Shown: in pieces, positions 8,689-17,881 of the stretch
How positions within the stretch are numbered: position 1 is the stretch's first letter
Layout: each line of letters begins with the position of its first letter
Source: Shewanella sp. TC10
Lineage (GTDB): Bacteria; Pseudomonadota; Gammaproteobacteria; Enterobacterales; Shewanellaceae
Direction: 5' to 3'
DNA length: 64,000 bases
Assembly: GCF_009663145.1 (NCBI RefSeq)
Contig: NZ_VKHR01000003.1
Span: 89,821-153,820 of the forward strand
The notes under the pieces: generated by a model
Seen by the model: only the letters and a program-made list of their open reading frames with translations
The model's database searches: none
Told to the model about the DNA's origin: nothing
Position numbers and translations under genes: made by a program

Positions 8689-9012
8689 TTATACATCAAC
8701 AAACTGGACTAAATCATCTAATACACGTTTTTTGATTTCTAACTGTGCATCTGATTCTAGTCCATACCGTTGAGCTAAAATCGCATAGTCATCTTGGCTC
8801 AGCGAAACAGTTAATCTTGGTCTTTTAGGACGTTTAGTGACTTCTAAACCTAAGATCGAGCGTATTTGATCTGAAGGGCTAACACCTGCATCAAGCGCTG
8901 CTTTTCGAATTAAGTATTGAAACTTTTCGTCGAGGTCAAAAGCCACTTGCGTTGCTTTTGCTGCTTGCTGATTTTTAATCCATGTATCTGGTAATGATTT
9001 ACCTTTACTCAT
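8689..9012 (-). CDS. Tandem ribbon-helix-helix-like protein, candidate operon regulator
   Basis: A 107-residue protein with no confident family match. Two stretches each look like a strand followed by two helices, the ribbon-helix-helix pattern: about 20-56 (TQVAFDLDEKFQYLIRKAAL and the following helix) and about 65-104 (RLTVSLSQDDYAILAQRYGL and the following helix). They are joined by a basic linker (TKRPKRPR). A DNA-binding role is inferred, not shown. It is the last gene of the yjfI-yjfJ-yjfK unit, 29 bp after yjfK, whose promoter carries two copies of a perfect palindrome. That makes it the natural candidate to bind them. A structural adaptor role is equally possible. Confidence 0.6.
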   Translation of the reverse strand: MSKGKSLPDTWIKNQQAAKATQVAFDLDEKFQYLIRKAALDAGVSPSDQIRSILGLEVTKRPKRPRLTVSLSQDDYAILAQRYGLESDAQLEIKKRVLDDLVQFVDV

Positions 9013-9041
9013 GACAGGTGTTACTCCTTAAACAACTCAAG

Positions 9042-9698
9042 CTAACTTGCTGGCCAAAACTCACGAATATCAGTGACAGGTCGATACAGAGTTAACATCA
9101 CATCGGTATCGCCACCTTCGTACACTTCAATATCGACTGCTTGGGAATCTTCATTATTAACCAAAGAGTAGCTTTCAAAAGCATGTCCACGGTGTTGACT
9201 GCTATCATCTTGAGGCGGCTTTTGGCCACGATAATCTTCACGGTGGAAGTATCCAAAACAGCCAAACTCAACTTGATGATATGCGCTAGCAAGCCAACGG
9301 CCGTATTCGCTATCTAATTCATTTGATAATGAAAGGGTAGTGAGCTCTGCATTACCTGGTTCTTCAAAAATTTGACCAAATTGATCTAGGTCGAATAGTT
9401 GCTCTACAACTGCTCGATTGACTTTGATTGAAAAACTTAAATAGGCTTCATCTTCTTGATGATAAGAGAGGTAAATGGCAGTACCACTGTGTCCTCTAAG
9501 TAACCACTCACATTGCTGAGAGCGTTCATACTCGTAAGTATGGACTTCTTCAACTTTAAGTTGCTGCCCACGTAGTTGCTCAGGTAAGGCAAAGCTATCA
9601 TCAAGGGAGATCATATCTCCCTTGAGAAGCTTATTCACATGATCAAGCTGACGTTTTGGGGCTTCTTTTTTGCCGAATAGGCCACTTAGAAATCCCAT
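9042..9698 (-). CDS. yjfK: YjfK family protein (DUF2491)
   Basis: A 218-residue cytosolic protein. It opens with MGFLSGLFGKK, a short amphipathic or basic N-terminus that could touch membrane, followed by a mixed alpha/beta body rich in acidic and aromatic residues (for example HTYEYERSQQCEWLLRG). Position 7 bp after the PspA-family gene and the overall pattern match DUF2491/YjfK, which accompanies YjfI and YjfJ in E. coli. The molecular function is unknown. Confidence 0.75.
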   Translation of the reverse strand: MGFLSGLFGKKEAPKRQLDHVNKLLKGDMISLDDSFALPEQLRGQQLKVEEVHTYEYERSQQCEWLLRGHSGTAIYLSYHQEDEAYLSFSIKVNRAVVEQLFDLDQFGQIFEEPGNAELTTLSLSNELDSEYGRWLASAYHQVEFGCFGYFHREDYRGQKPPQDDSSQHRGHAFESYSLVNNEDSQAVDIEVYEGGDTDVMLTLYRPVTDIREFWPAS

Positions 9699-9705
9699 AG
9701 CTTAA

Positions 9706-10395
9706 TTAACCTTTCTTCGCTTTAAGGCGATCTAATACTGCATTAGCATTCGACTTTTGCTCACCAATGCCAGCTTCAGCTAATTTAGCATGTAAAGACT
9801 TGTCACTGTTTTCTTCAGCTAACGCTTCAGAAGCTTGCAAGCGGTCATCAAAAGACTGCTGACGTGCTTTAATGCGCTCTAAAGAATCTTTCGCATTCAT
9901 TAGCTTAGAGTTGCTTGAAGCGAATGAGTCAGTGATGGTAGCAGTGGCTTTTTGAACACTTTCAGTAGTCTTTACCATGCTAAGTTGACGCTGATAATCA
10001 GTTAACTGACGTTCAGTTTTCTTCACTAACTCTTTTAAGCGAACCGCGTGTGCAGAGAAGCTAGTGTTTGCTGCTTCTTGGTCTGCAAGCTCTTGGTCAA
10101 GTTGGGCAATTTTTTCAGCCACTTCGATAGCTAATGCTTCGTTGTCTTTTTCAAGTGCTTGAGTTGCGTAACCTTCATGCTCAGTAATGCTGCGCTTTAG
10201 GCGGTCAACTTCACGGCTGGCTTGCATTTCTTTGGCCATAACGTCTGTAAGTTCACGTTTAGCTTTGGTTAAATGCTTTTCAGCGTCGCGAATTTCTTGT
10301 TCAAAAATACGGGTAGAATTTGCATCGACAATGTTTTGGCCGACTTCATTAGCACCACCGCGAAATGCCGTTAAAATTTTATTTAAAATGCCCAT
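9706..10395 (-). CDS. yjfJ: PspA/IM30 family protein (YjfJ-like)
   Basis: A 229-residue, almost entirely helical coiled-coil protein beginning MGILNKILTAFRGGANE, an amphipathic membrane-binding helix as in PspA and Vipp1. Long charged heptads (about 25-190) follow. PspA/IM30 proteins are ESCRT-III relatives that assemble on damaged membranes. YjfJ is the paralogue encoded with YjfI and YjfK rather than with PspF/PspBC. The ribosome site is strong (AAGGAG). Eleven bp separate it from the yjfI stop, so the genes are co-transcribed. Confidence 0.88.
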   Translation of the reverse strand: MGILNKILTAFRGGANEVGQNIVDANSTRIFEQEIRDAEKHLTKAKRELTDVMAKEMQASREVDRLKRSITEHEGYATQALEKDNEALAIEVAEKIAQLDQELADQEAANTSFSAHAVRLKELVKKTERQLTDYQRQLSMVKTTESVQKATATITDSFASSNSKLMNAKDSLERIKARQQSFDDRLQASEALAEENSDKSLHAKLAEAGIGEQKSNANAVLDRLKAKKG

Positions 10396-10406
10396 GATAT
10401 GGCTCC

Positions 10407-10820
10407 TTACTTCAAAAATTCGACAAGTTCGTCGATGACTTCTAAACAGTTATCAGACAATACTGATAATTCTTGTTCAATCTCTTCCATGCTTGAGGTG
10501 ACTGATAGTGCACCGTAAACCACATATTTATCATCAATTTTTGCAAATGATGAAAGTGGCATTGGAATGTTTAGCTCCAACATGGTTTCAAACATTTGAG
10601 TGCGAGTTTCTTCTTTCACTTCGCCCTCATCCCATAAGTAACTGATGCATAAAATTTGGTTGTCAGTTACAGATACGAATACTGGTAACTCTTCTCGTCC
10701 AGCAACGTTGACTTGTAATACTTCGACATCACCGTCAATTGGGAAACAGTCAAACTTTAAACCGGTATGACTTTCATCACCGAGTTCAGTTAAGTGGTTT
10801 GCAATCTTATGGATATTCAT
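10407..10820 (-). CDS. yjfI: YjfI family protein (DUF2170)
   Basis: A 137-residue protein from ATG 10820, which has a clear ribosome site (AAGGA, 6 nt). An upstream ATG at 10838 lies inside the operator palindrome and has no such site. The fold pattern is alpha/beta, with an acidic N-terminal half and a helical C-terminus ending LEVIDELVEFLK. It matches the DUF2170 family that heads the yjfIJKL cluster in E. coli; function unknown. First gene of the yjfI-yjfJ-yjfK-RHH operon, with two operator copies immediately upstream. Confidence 0.8.
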   Translation of the reverse strand: MNIHKIANHLTELGDESHTGLKFDCFPIDGDVEVLQVNVAGREELPVFVSVTDNQILCISYLWDEGEVKEETRTQMFETMLELNIPMPLSSFAKIDDKYVVYGALSVTSSMEEIEQELSVLSDNCLEVIDELVEFLK

Positions 10821-10833
10821 ATTTTTCCTTGTT

Positions 10834-10846
10834 GACATATTATGTC
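10834..10846. promoter_or_regulatory. Palindromic operator, copy 1
   Basis: GACATATTATGTC: 6-bp perfect arms around a single central base. It lies downstream of the predicted transcription start of the yjfI operon and just upstream of its ribosome site. Identical 13-mers occur at 10870-10882 and 14715-14727. Confidence 0.75.
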
Positions 10847-10856
10847 TTAGGTTTCA

Positions 10857-10884
10857 AAGATAGCACTTAGACATATTATGTCAA
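10857..10884 (-). promoter_or_regulatory. Promoter of the yjfI-pspA operon
   Basis: On the minus strand, TTGACA (10884-10879) is followed by a 16-bp spacer and an extended -10 TGC-TATCTT (10865-10857). The -35 overlaps operator copy 2, and copy 1 lies just downstream of the expected start. This layout suits repression. Confidence 0.55.
10870..10882. promoter_or_regulatory. Palindromic operator, copy 2
   Basis: GACATATTATGTC, identical to copy 1, with 36 bp between centres (about 3.4 helical turns). It overlaps the -35 hexamer of the yjfI promoter. Confidence 0.75.
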
Positions 10885-10900
10885 GGCTATTTTTGGTAGA

Positions 10901-12649
10901 TTAAAAAAGATTCATCCCTTGATTATCTGACCAAGATGACAAGTGATAATGGTACAGCTGCAATGAGCCAATTCTATTAATCTCAATATTTTCTTTATCG
11001 GCATAAAAATTTCCTGGAAATTCAAATGCACCTTTCATCAAGCCGGGGGTAAGCCAATCTTCGTCGATAGGCAACACTTCATCATGAGCAAGGCGCGCTT
11101 TGCCATCTAGGCCAGAGCGAGTTGCAATGGTCCAGCCCCATTCGCCAAAGCTAGGCACATTATGGTGGTATTGCTGCACTGCAAAACCAGCAGACTCAAT
11201 GGTTTTTCCAACTGATATAAAGGCTTTTTGGGCATGATAAGGTGATGTGGACTGCACAGTCATCGCACCATCAGCACTGAGTAACTCAGCTAGCTTGCGA
11301 TAAAATAAATCTGAGTACAGTTTATTTAAATCAGGATGACTAGGATCTGGCAAATCAACAATGATGACATCAAATTTTTGATTGTCTTTAATCAGCTTTT
11401 CTACGCCATTAAAGGCGTCGTCATAAACCAGATTTACTCTTGGGTCGTTAAGGGCATCTCCATTTAAAGCGAGCATGGCTTTACTGACATGAGTTGGCAT
11501 CTTGATATGAGGTTCACGGAATAAATCCACTAACTTTTCATCTAAGTCCATTAAAGTGACTGACTTAGGTTGCCATTTAAAGACTTGTTTGAGTCCAAGA
11601 CCGTCACCGCCACCAATGATCAATACATTATCTTGTCTCGCGCTCGCAGCCATCGTCGGGTGAACTAAAAAGCTATGGTAGATATGCTCATCAATGCTTG
11701 AGAACTGTAATCGTCCATTAATATAGAGTGAGTAAACAGGTGCTTGACCGTTACCACGCAATCTTTCTGTAAAGGTCAGTTGTTGAAAGCGAGTAGCCTC
11801 GGCATAAACCACTTTGTCTTTATAAAGCAGGTTATTAAAATTTTGCTCCCAACTAGGACCATGCATCGCTAATAAAACCAACACGCCACTAGCCACAAAG
11901 TGGCCGACAAGAATTAATTTTGCCCATCGAATTTGGTGCCAAAAACGCCAAATAAACACAAAGCCAGCGAGTAAGTTAACACTTGCGGTTAATGCTGCTG
12001 CTAATTGAATATCCAGCGACAACATAAACAATACCCAAATCGCAGCTCCCGCACCTGCACCAATGTAATCAGCACCATAAATGGTACCTGCATTGTGCAT
12101 GAGGTGTTCTTCAGAAAGTGATTGACGTACACGGGCGATAAGCGGGATTTCCATACCGATCATCAAGCCTAAAATAACCCCCCAAACATAAGGTAAATAT
12201 TCACTCATATTTTGTAGGGTGCCAATAAAGCCGCCATCGGGCATATGATCAGGTGGCAAGCCTAATGTATTGGCAATAATTAACGGAAGTTGTTGGCCAA
12301 AACCAATAACAGCCGCGGTAATTAAAATGGCTAACGAACCGCAAAAAGCGACGATAAGTTCGAGTAAGGCAAATCCCGTAAAGGCACAACGAATTTTACG
12401 TGCGGCAAAAGCGCCAATCCCCATCGACACAATCATAATACCAATCATGGTATAAATTGCGGCTTCAAGTGCGCCTAAGATACGACCCGCGTAATGGGAT
12501 AAAAGGTATTCGTAGATAAGACCGCAGCCAGCAAGGAGTGCCATAATGCCCAGTAAAAGGACATCGTCAAACCAAGCTAAACTGCGTTTAGAAGGGCTGC
12601 TTTGCTTGTTGCTGCCCTCCTGGCCCTTTTCAAGCAAAGTATTATTCAT
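10901..12649 (-). CDS. Membrane-anchored spermidine-synthase-like aminopropyltransferase
   Basis: About 582 residues from ATG 12649. The N-terminal half has about seven transmembrane segments (about residues 30-260). The C-terminal half is a SAM-type Rossmann fold with VLIIGGGDGLGLKQV (about 340-355) and the acidic motif VDLPDPSHPDLNKLYSDLFY. These are hallmarks of polyamine aminopropyltransferases fused to membrane domains. The expected chemistry is aminopropyl transfer from decarboxylated SAM, but the acceptor is unknown. The start codon lies 4 nt after the YjfL stop, implying translational coupling. Spermidine-synthase-like proteins are known neighbours of PspA-family and DUF350 genes. Confidence 0.85.
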   Translation of the reverse strand: MNNTLLEKGQEGSNKQSSPSKRSLAWFDDVLLLGIMALLAGCGLIYEYLLSHYAGRILGALEAAIYTMIGIMIVSMGIGAFAARKIRCAFTGFALLELIVAFCGSLAILITAAVIGFGQQLPLIIANTLGLPPDHMPDGGFIGTLQNMSEYLPYVWGVILGLMIGMEIPLIARVRQSLSEEHLMHNAGTIYGADYIGAGAGAAIWVLFMLSLDIQLAAALTASVNLLAGFVFIWRFWHQIRWAKLILVGHFVASGVLVLLAMHGPSWEQNFNNLLYKDKVVYAEATRFQQLTFTERLRGNGQAPVYSLYINGRLQFSSIDEHIYHSFLVHPTMAASARQDNVLIIGGGDGLGLKQVFKWQPKSVTLMDLDEKLVDLFREPHIKMPTHVSKAMLALNGDALNDPRVNLVYDDAFNGVEKLIKDNQKFDVIIVDLPDPSHPDLNKLYSDLFYRKLAELLSADGAMTVQSTSPYHAQKAFISVGKTIESAGFAVQQYHHNVPSFGEWGWTIATRSGLDGKARLAHDEVLPIDEDWLTPGLMKGAFEFPGNFYADKENIEINRIGSLQLYHYHLSSWSDNQGMNLF

Positions 12650-12653
12650 CAAA

Positions 12654-13553
12654 TTACGCCATTAATGCCGCAAGAATAAGTGCGATACCGATACTAATAG
12701 CAAGCTCAACGGCTGCAACACCAACGTTATGTTGCTTTTCAACTTCATCAGTTAAGTTAATCTGCGCTAACACTAACTTCTTCACAATGGCTAACAGCAC
12801 AGAAAGGGCGATTAACATAATGATAGAGAAGGTTAACCAGCCAATGATATTAACCATGTAAGCTGTTGGGTTATAAATGATGAAGTGGCTTGCCGCATTA
12901 AAGGTAAATGCCATCGCAATCATGTAACCACTATGGCGCACAGCAATAGCAACTTGGCCTTGCTCTAATGCTTTTTGCATTGAGTCGCCTTGATTGCGTT
13001 TAGCGTATTGGTGTTCACGGAATCGAGTTAATACCACTAGCATTAACTGTGAAATTAAGAATGCGGTGAAAATAGCGATAAAGGTATCAACAGTGATATC
13101 TTCAGCCCACATCAATACTGAACGAATAATGATAGCTGTGGCGATTGCTGCGGCTGCATCAACGATGGCTACAGACATATTGCCATTAACGATTTGGCTG
13201 TTCTTGTCTACTTCATTAAGTGCAACTTTGTCATGCAAAAAGCGTCCAAACTTAATCAGCACTAAACCAAATACGCCGTAGCAAGTCATGCCAATGGCTT
13301 CCATTGCATATGAATTTGCAGCTTCACCGGTGATTGCCCCTGTAAGTACAATCCCAAGTGCTAAGACTGCACCCGCAGTACTTACACCAAATGCAAAGTT
13401 ATCGCGATCTGCAAGCTCAGCGCGGCTGTTCACCCTAACGCTCCAACCTTGTAAATAACGCATTAGCGCCAACAAAATGACTGCGATAGTGATATCGATT
13501 GCTAAAATAATAGCGAGGTCTAATGTGAGCCCGAAGTCAGTTAAAAATGTCAT
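12654..13553 (-). CDS. yjfL: DUF350 membrane protein (YjfL-like, duplicated)
   Basis: A 299-residue inner-membrane protein with about eight hydrophobic helices. It contains two DUF350-like units, since YjfL itself is about half this length: roughly residues 10-140 and 150-299. Each carries small-residue-rich helices (for example AGAVLALGIVLTGAITGEAAN). DUF350 proteins co-occur with PspA-family and polyamine or ATP-grasp genes; their activity is unknown. It starts with a strong ribosome site (AAGGAAAAATC before ATG), 9 bp after the lipoprotein stop. Confidence 0.82.
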   Translation of the reverse strand: MTFLTDFGLTLDLAIILAIDITIAVILLALMRYLQGWSVRVNSRAELADRDNFAFGVSTAGAVLALGIVLTGAITGEAANSYAMEAIGMTCYGVFGLVLIKFGRFLHDKVALNEVDKNSQIVNGNMSVAIVDAAAAIATAIIIRSVLMWAEDITVDTFIAIFTAFLISQLMLVVLTRFREHQYAKRNQGDSMQKALEQGQVAIAVRHSGYMIAMAFTFNAASHFIIYNPTAYMVNIIGWLTFSIIMLIALSVLLAIVKKLVLAQINLTDEVEKQHNVGVAAVELAISIGIALILAALMA

Positions 13554-13562
13554 GATTTTTCC

Positions 13563-14531
13563 TTATTTGCCTCGGCGTACACCGCGAGTAGTGCGGCTTG
13601 ATGAATTACGGAAACTGCTGTCTTTAGAATAGGTAGAACGAAACTTACTTGCGCTTGAGCTTCGGGTACCTGTAGTACTGGCTTTAGGTGTAGAAGTACT
13701 TTGTCTTGATAAACCAGTAGAGCCAGTACGCGATTTCGCATAAGGGCTATTAAATTGTCGACCTTGAGAGTTAAAGGCTTTTTTGGTGTTCTCATAGGTA
13801 CGATTTTGTGCCGTAGCTTGTTTTGGTGATGTGTACCGTGACCGACCAACATCATTATAGTAACTGTAACCACGATTATTCGACCAGCGATCGTAACGAA
13901 CGGGGTTCATGACGTTGGAAAACATCGAGTACATGCCATACCAAGCCCAAAAAGACATACCGCTTGAGTTAGATTGCCAGCTACCGTAAGAAGGGTTACC
14001 GACTAACTGGCTACCTGCGCCAAAGTCTTCATTGCCATTTGCCAGTGCAGCCGCTTCACGACTGATAGAGTTAACTCGGGCTAATTGACCAGCAGATAAA
14101 TCCGCAACCACATTGACAGGATCCGAAAGCATATCGTTATAGAGGCTAGGATCTGCAGCGTGGTAGATGTTCTGAGCTTCATCGAGCTGTTGATCTAAAT
14201 CGACAAAGTTAGCTGAACTTGAAAGTTCACTCACACGTCTTTGTAAAGACTGAAACATAGGCCCAGAGGTACCAGCATCTTTTGCCAGTTCATCTAACAG
14301 CGGCACTAAATCAGGCTTACTTTGTTTGAGCAAATTGGTGTATTGGTTCAGCAATGTAGCATTACGCAACTCACCACCATTTAGCATCGAGCTTAATTGA
14401 CCCAAACGTTGTTGAGACAATTGCTGATACTGAGCAATTTTTTCAGGTCTGTCGTCACCACAGCCTGTTAATGTAAAACACAATATTATCGTTGAAAATA
14501 CTGCGAGGACACGGGGAAGCATGCCAGCCAT
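13563..14531 (-). CDS. Hypothetical lipoprotein of the PspA-YjfL cluster
   Basis: A 322-residue predicted lipoprotein. The signal peptide has lipobox LTGC at about residues 21-24, followed by GDD; an Asp near +2 would favour inner-membrane retention. A helical region (about 30-150, leucine and glutamine rich) is followed by a Ser/Gly/Tyr/Trp-rich middle (SGMSFWAWYGMYSMF, about 193-207). The basic, low-complexity Ser/Arg/Thr tail ends RTTRGVRRGK. No enzymatic motif is visible. It is first gene of the lipoprotein-yjfL-aminopropyltransferase unit and shares the operator of the yjfI unit. Confidence 0.7.
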   Translation of the reverse strand: MAGMLPRVLAVFSTIILCFTLTGCGDDRPEKIAQYQQLSQQRLGQLSSMLNGGELRNATLLNQYTNLLKQSKPDLVPLLDELAKDAGTSGPMFQSLQRRVSELSSSANFVDLDQQLDEAQNIYHAADPSLYNDMLSDPVNVVADLSAGQLARVNSISREAAALANGNEDFGAGSQLVGNPSYGSWQSNSSGMSFWAWYGMYSMFSNVMNPVRYDRWSNNRGYSYYNDVGRSRYTSPKQATAQNRTYENTKKAFNSQGRQFNSPYAKSRTGSTGLSRQSTSTPKASTTGTRSSSASKFRSTYSKDSSFRNSSSRTTRGVRRGK

Positions 14532-14699
14532 GTTTTCTCCAAATGGTTAGAAATTAATCTATAAATATAATAACAAACCGCATAAATATGTGCTCAATAA
14601 CGACCAAATATTTATACGGTTAGGTATAACTACTATACAGGTTATAGTAATCTTAATGGCATATTCAATTAAGACTTACATTAAACTTTTGTTATGAAT

Positions 14700-14729
14700 G
14701 GTATAGCACATTTTGACATATTATGTCGA
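14700..14729 (-). promoter_or_regulatory. Promoter of the lipoprotein-yjfL-aminopropyltransferase unit
   Basis: Minus strand: TCGACA (14729-14724), 18-bp spacer, extended -10 TGC-TATACC (14708-14700). The arrangement mirrors the yjfI promoter: the palindrome overlaps the -35 and is followed by TGCTAT. It predicts a leader of about 160 nt before ATG 14531. Confidence 0.45.
14715..14727. promoter_or_regulatory. Palindromic operator, copy 3
   Basis: GACATATTATGTC, identical to the two copies before yjfI. It lies between the divergent lipoprotein unit and glnE, 50 bp upstream of the glnE start, so an effect on glnE cannot be excluded. Confidence 0.72.
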
Positions 14730-14777
14730 TTAGAAAGTGTTACGCTGTGTGTAAATTGCTGAAGGGATCGAATAATA

Positions 14778-17636
14778 ATGCAAAACCAAAGTAACAGTGC
14801 CTTATCTGCCGAATTATCTGACATTGCAGAACGTTACTGGTTAAGGCTATGTGATGAGTCACCTGAGTTAGCCGATAATTTGAATAAGGTTCAACAGCAA
14901 GAGTTAAAGTCAGTCTTTGGCTTGAGTGATTACATTGCTGAGCAGCTATGCCGAAATCCTCAATGGATTAGTTTATTATTCAATGGATTAATCAATGACG
15001 TTGATAGACAACTGTTTGCCGACGAACTTGACGCTGAGTTATCTTCTTTAACCTCCGAGGAGGCGGTTAAATCTGCTTTGCGTCAATACCGAAACTTGCA
15101 AATGGTGCGACTCGCATGGCGAGATTTTAAAAATTATGCAGATGTCGAATCTTCATTATTAGACTTGTCGGCACTTGCTGAAGCCTTAGTCATTGCCGCC
15201 CGAGATTGGTTATATAAAGAAATGTGCCAGCAATTAGGTACGCCAACCGATGATGAAGGTAATCCGCAACCTTTATTGATCCTTGGCATGGGCAAGCTAG
15301 GCGGTCGTGAGCTCAACTTCTCATCTGATATCGATCTCATTTTTACCTTTCCAGAGCATGGCGAAACAAAAGGCGGACGTCGTGCCCAAGCTAATCAGCA
15401 GTTTTTCATCAGAATGGGTCAGCGTTTAGTCAATTTACTAGATCAAGTTACCGTTGATGGCTTTGTATTTCGGGTTGATATGCGGTTGCGTCCATACGGT
15501 GAAAGTGGTCCATTGGTAGTGAGCTTCAGTGGCCTGGAAGACTACTATCAAGAGCAAGGTCGTGATTGGGAACGCTATGCCATGGTTAAGGCAAGAGTTC
15601 TTGGGCCTTGGACTCAATATAGTGATGATTTACATGATTTATTAAGGCCTTTCATTTACCGCAGATATATCGACTTTTCTGCAATTGATTCCCTCAGAAA
15701 AATGAAACAATTGATTGCCCAAGAAGTACGTCGTCGTCAATTGACCGATAACATCAAACTAGGTGCTGGCGGGATCCGAGAAGTCGAGTTTGTGGTACAA
15801 AGTTTTCAACTCATTCGCGGAGGCAGGGAGCCGTCATTACGCCAGCAAAGTCTATTTGGTGCTATTGATACTTTATATAACCTCGGTCAGCTTGAATACC
15901 TTGCTGTAGATGATTTGAAACACAGTTATATTTTATTAAGACGCGTTGAAAACCTACTCCAAGCTATAGACGATAAACAGACGCAAACTTTGCCAGATAA
16001 TCAAGTTGATTGGCAGCGTTTATGCTTTGCGATGCAAGTAGAAAATGAAGCTGAACTAAGGTTAAAAATTGCTGATGCAATGTCCCGAATTCACGGACAC
16101 TTTAAAGAGACTGTGGGCGGAGAAGATGAGCAAGAACAAAGTGAGCACTGGACAAGTCAACTGTGGGTTATTGAAGACCCAGATAATGCGGCTGCGCTAT
16201 TAGATGAACATTTAGTTGATGATGTAAATTTTTGGCCTGAACTCATCGAGTGGCGTTCTATTACCACTAAACGCGCTATTGGTCCCAGAGGTCGCGAAAC
16301 ACTTGAAAAACTGATGCCAAGGTTGTTGTCTGAACTACTAGAACAACCTATCCCTAGTGCGGCATTAAAAGCAGTTTCGGGTGTATTGGAGCAAATTTTA
16401 ACTCGTACCACTTATCTGGAGCTCTTATGTGAAAACCCAGGAGCTCGCCAACAGTTGATTAGCTTATGTTGTGCAAGCCCTTGGATTGCTCAAGAGCTGG
16501 CTAACTTCCCTATGCTATTGGATGAGTTAATCGATCCCTCACAACTATATGACACAACATCGGTAGATGATTACCCAAGTGAGTTAAGGCAGTACTTATT
16601 ACGGGTGCCAGAAGATGACATGGAAATGCAAATGGAAGCGCTACGACAATTCAAATTGTCCCAGCAGCTCAAAATTGCCGCTGCTGATGTGACTGGCGTT
16701 TTACCTGTTATGGAGGTAAGTGATCATCTCACTTTCTTAGCGGAAGCAATTATTGAACAAGTTGTGTTACAAGCTTGGCATCAAGTGGCTGCTCGTCATG
16801 GCGTGCCAGAGGGAACTAGCCCAGATAAAATGGGCTTTGCAATTATCGGATACGGAAAATTAGGCGGTATTGAACTGGGCTATGGTTCAGATTTAGATTT
16901 AGTGTTCCTGCGCAATAGTCTCAATACAGGTGAAACCGATGGCAGAAGACCTATCGGGATTGGACACTTCTACTTAAAGTTGGCACAACGAATTGTGCAT
17001 CTATTTGCTACTCGTACAACCTCTGGCGAGCTTTATGAAGTGGATATGCGCCTTAGACCTTCAGGGGCGTCTGGGCTACTGGTCACCGAGGTTGAACAAT
17101 TTAAAGAGTACTTGCAAACAGAAGCGTGGAACTGGGAGCATCAAGCATTAGTTCGTTCTCGTTTTGTTTATGGCGATAACCAATTAGCTGCACGCTTTAG
17201 TGAAATAAGAACTGAAATTTTATCTCAGCCCCGTGACCTTCCGGAGTTAGCAAAGTTAGTCAGAGATATGCGAATAAAAATGCGCGATCACTTACTAAAA
17301 GTGAGCAATGACAAGTTTGATTTAAAGCAAAGTGCTGGTGGTATTGCCGATATTGAATTTATGGCTCAATACTTGGTCTTAGCAAATGCGAGCCAGTATA
17401 AAGAGTTAGCAATATGGTCTGATAATGTCAGGATTTTTCAAGTGTTAGCTGAACTCGAAATTTTACCAGTGATGACAGCGCAGCATTTAACGCAAACCTA
17501 TTGCTGGTTGAGGGATGAAAATCACCGATTAACTCTACAACAACTCAAAGGCCAAATTGACGCTGATGTTGCTGATAGAAATGTTTCTCAGGTTATCGAT
17601 ATTTATCAACATATCTTGGGGACAGAAGCTGATTAA
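14778..17636 (+). CDS. glnE: Glutamine synthetase adenylyltransferase/deadenylase
   Basis: A 952-residue cytosolic enzyme that adds and removes AMP on glutamine synthetase in response to PII proteins. The two nucleotidyltransferase halves are clear: [20 protein letters not shown] at about 169-188 (deadenylase half) and [20 protein letters not shown] at about 691-710 (adenylylase half). Each has the G-G...D-x-D core. Length is close to the E. coli enzyme (about 946). In E. coli it follows ygiF. Here it follows the divergent PspA cluster, and its PII partner glnK lies 6.5 kb downstream. Confidence 0.96.
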   Translation: MQNQSNSALSAELSDIAERYWLRLCDESPELADNLNKVQQQELKSVFGLSDYIAEQLCRNPQWISLLFNGLINDVDRQLFADELDAELSSLTSEEAVKSALRQYRNLQMVRLAWRDFKNYADVESSLLDLSALAEALVIAARDWLYKEMCQQLGTPTDDEGNPQPLLILGMGKLGGRELNFSSDIDLIFTFPEHGETKGGRRAQANQQFFIRMGQRLVNLLDQVTVDGFVFRVDMRLRPYGESGPLVVSFSGLEDYYQEQGRDWERYAMVKARVLGPWTQYSDDLHDLLRPFIYRRYIDFSAIDSLRKMKQLIAQEVRRRQLTDNIKLGAGGIREVEFVVQSFQLIRGGREPSLRQQSLFGAIDTLYNLGQLEYLAVDDLKHSYILLRRVENLLQAIDDKQTQTLPDNQVDWQRLCFAMQVENEAELRLKIADAMSRIHGHFKETVGGEDEQEQSEHWTSQLWVIEDPDNAAALLDEHLVDDVNFWPELIEWRSITTKRAIGPRGRETLEKLMPRLLSELLEQPIPSAALKAVSGVLEQILTRTTYLELLCENPGARQQLISLCCASPWIAQELANFPMLLDELIDPSQLYDTTSVDDYPSELRQYLLRVPEDDMEMQMEALRQFKLSQQLKIAAADVTGVLPVMEVSDHLTFLAEAIIEQVVLQAWHQVAARHGVPEGTSPDKMGFAIIGYGKLGGIELGYGSDLDLVFLRNSLNTGETDGRRPIGIGHFYLKLAQRIVHLFATRTTSGELYEVDMRLRPSGASGLLVTEVEQFKEYLQTEAWNWEHQALVRSRFVYGDNQLAARFSEIRTEILSQPRDLPELAKLVRDMRIKMRDHLLKVSNDKFDLKQSAGGIADIEFMAQYLVLANASQYKELAIWSDNVRIFQVLAELEILPVMTAQHLTQTYCWLRDENHRLTLQQLKGQIDADVADRNVSQVIDIYQHILGTEAD

Positions 17637-17797
17637 AATAGTTGTAAATCTATCAGTTAAGCTGTAGTTGACCGTTTTTAGTTCTATATCAAAACTTGTT
17701 GAGTGAGTTGTCAAAACTTGTAGATTGAGTGGTTTTTTATTGATAACAGTAACATTTTTAGCAGAGTGAAACTAAAGCTGCTACGCTAAATGTTAAT

Positions 17798-17834
17798 CAG
17801 TAACTTATTGAATTGCTATTTAAATAAGTTACTG
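17798..17834. promoter_or_regulatory. Inverted repeat upstream of diguanylate cyclase
   Basis: CAGTAACTTATT (17798-17809) and AATAAGTTACTG (17823-17834) are perfect 12-bp arms with a 13-nt loop. There is no T-run, so it is not a normal terminator. It could be an operator or a 5'-leader hairpin, 48 bp before the coding start. Confidence 0.6.
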
Positions 17835-17881
17835 CAAATTAGAAGAATAAAAATGACCTTTGATAACTTTGGGCTGGGAAT

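Noticed and set aside
14715..14727. LexA, Fur or NtrC site before glnE
   Set aside because: GACATAATATGTC fits none of these consensus motifs and matches the two copies before yjfI exactly.
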